A stretch of 7,819 bases of DNA from MGBC108787 sp964591225 (lineage in GTDB: Bacteria; Bacillota_I; Bacilli_A; RF39; UBA660). Positions 7,053 to 7,819 of the stretch are shown here, one piece after another (positions within the stretch are counted from its first letter, which is position 1; the number at the start of each line of letters is the position of its first letter). Position numbers and translations under genes: made by a program. The notes beneath the pieces were generated by a model. It worked only from the letters and a program-made list of their open reading frames with translations, was not told where the DNA came from and made no database searches. Location of the stretch: NCBI GenBank assembly GCA_964591225.1, contig CAZQAO010000041.1:1-7819 (forward strand). Direction: 5' to 3'.

Positions 7053-7058
7053 AGGGAG
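7053..7058 (+). promoter_or_regulatory. Ribosome binding site that sets the deoD GTG start at 7067
   Basis: AGGGAG ends eight bases before the GTG at 7067. The earlier in-frame GTG at 7058 begins on the last base of this element, so it cannot be served by it. The later GTG is preferred. Confidence 0.7.
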
Positions 7059-7066
7059 TGATTATT

Positions 7067-7810
7067 GTGAAGGCACCAAAGGTTTTAGAACATATTAAAC
7101 CTGCTCATATTAATTGTAATAAAGGAGATATTGCACCTATTGTGGTTATGCCAGGAGATCCTTTGCGGGCAAAATATATTGCAGAAAACTTTTTAAGTGA
7201 AGCCAAACTTGTTAGTGATACGAGAAATATGTTTGTTTATACTGGTACCTATAAAGAAGTTCCTGTAACAGTTATGGGTTCAGGAATGGGCATGCCTAGT
7301 ATGAGTATTTATGCTTTTGAATTATTTTATTTCTTCGGGGTAGAAAAAATTATTCGGGTAGGTACTTGTGGAGGTTTAATCCCAGAATTAAATGTTCCAG
7401 ATTTGATTGTTGTCGATGCAGCCTATAATGAAGGAAATTTTGCTTATTCTTATAATGGTGATCCCACTCATATGGCTTATCCCGATAATAAATTAAAAAC
7501 AACGATTATTGAAACCGCCAAAGAATTAGATTTACATACCTATGAAGGAACAGTCATGAGTACAGAACAATTTGGTTTTTATAGTGATAATGAACATGTT
7601 TTAGCAAGAGTACCTAAAAATATTAAAATTATTGGTGAAGAAATGGAAGCCTTTGCTTTATTTCATATTGCTGATTCTTTTGATAAACAAGCCGCTTGTA
7701 TTTTAACCGTAGTAGATAGTAAATTTAGTAAAGAATTTATGTCCCAAGAAGATCGAGAAAAATCGTTAAATGAATCTATTACCCTAGCCTTAGAATCAAT
7801 AATTAAATAA
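7067..7810 (+). CDS. deoD: Purine nucleoside phosphorylase DeoD-type
   Basis: A 247-residue member of the hexameric PNP family. It cleaves purine (deoxy)ribonucleosides with phosphate to the base and (deoxy)ribose 1-phosphate in cytosolic salvage. Recognisable: AHINCNKGDIA (13-23, H14 matching E. coli H4); phosphate-binding MPGDPLRAKYIAE (28-40, G30 and R34); GSGMGMPS (71-78); R97 and T100 in IRVGTCG; the nucleoside-binding EEMEAF (191-196, M193 and E194); and the acid pair D217 and R230, equivalent to E. coli D204 and R217. Odd points are about ten extra N-terminal residues relative to E. coli, and VVDS at 215-218 where E. coli and Bacillus have VSDH, so the residues flanking the catalytic Asp differ. 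The gene has its own promoter and follows a strong terminator, so it is a separate unit at its 5' end. Only nine bases follow the stop, so its terminator or operon partners are outside the window. Confidence 0.92.
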   Translation: MKAPKVLEHIKPAHINCNKGDIAPIVVMPGDPLRAKYIAENFLSEAKLVSDTRNMFVYTGTYKEVPVTVMGSGMGMPSMSIYAFELFYFFGVEKIIRVGTCGGLIPELNVPDLIVVDAAYNEGNFAYSYNGDPTHMAYPDNKLKTTIIETAKELDLHTYEGTVMSTEQFGFYSDNEHVLARVPKNIKIIGEEMEAFALFHIADSFDKQAACILTVVDSKFSKEFMSQEDREKSLNESITLALESIIK

Positions 7811-7819
7811 AAGTATCTT

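Noticed and set aside
7058..7066. GTG at 7058 as the deoD start
   Set aside because: It begins on the last base of AGGGAG, which is correctly spaced for the GTG at 7067.
62..7810. TGA read as tryptophan
   Set aside because: All five tryptophans are TGG and no gene needs TGA readthrough; the frames are complete under the standard bacterial code.
1..7819. A defence system, mobile element, CRISPR array, riboswitch or RNA gene
   Set aside because: The six genes fill nearly all of the window, no spacer exceeds 75 bases, and no repeats, transposase, integrase or tRNA-like folding was seen. The kinase-like protein alone does not make a defence system.

Overview
The window is a compact, strongly AT-rich stretch of bacterial chromosome. 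All six genes lie on the plus strand. Lys, Asn, Ile and Glu dominate the proteins, all six genes stop with TAA, and two start with GTG. The protein families and these features point to a low-GC Bacillota/Mollicutes-like lineage, for example uncultured gut Bacilli such as RF39-like or Erysipelotrichia-like groups. Tryptophan is always TGG and no TGA is read through, so the standard bacterial code fits. The lineage is an inference from composition and families.

Layout. (1) Positions 1-2631 hold an extended -10 promoter and a two-gene operon of M16 metallopeptidase-like proteins of the YmfF/YmfH type. These are known in Bacillus as accessory factors for 5-aminopentanol modification of elongation factor P. 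A likely intrinsic terminator overlaps the second stop codon. (2) Positions 2667-3866 encode a 23S rRNA uracil-5-methyltransferase of the RlmD/RlmCD type with its Fe-S cysteines and catalytic Cys. (3) Positions 3909-4655 encode a small protein with protein-kinase-fold motifs that I cannot assign to a named family. Its ATG has no ribosome binding site and lies one base after the start predicted from an extended -10, so its own message may be leaderless. (4) Positions 4719-6983 encode a long U32-family protein with the DUF3656 domain (RlhA-like, probable RNA hydroxylation) and a degenerate internal repeat of its catalytic domain. A strong intrinsic terminator follows. (5) Positions 7067-7810 encode a DeoD-type purine nucleoside phosphorylase. 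The window ends 9 bases later.

Taken together, four or five of the six genes concern the translation apparatus: EF-P modification and two different 23S rRNA or RNA base modifications by Fe-S enzymes. The kinase-like gene sits between the two RNA-modification genes. The deoD gene is housekeeping nucleoside salvage and has its own promoter. I see no mobile element, CRISPR array, RNA gene, prophage or recognisable defence system. No spacer exceeds 75 bases. The least explained items are the kinase-like protein and its probable leaderless start.
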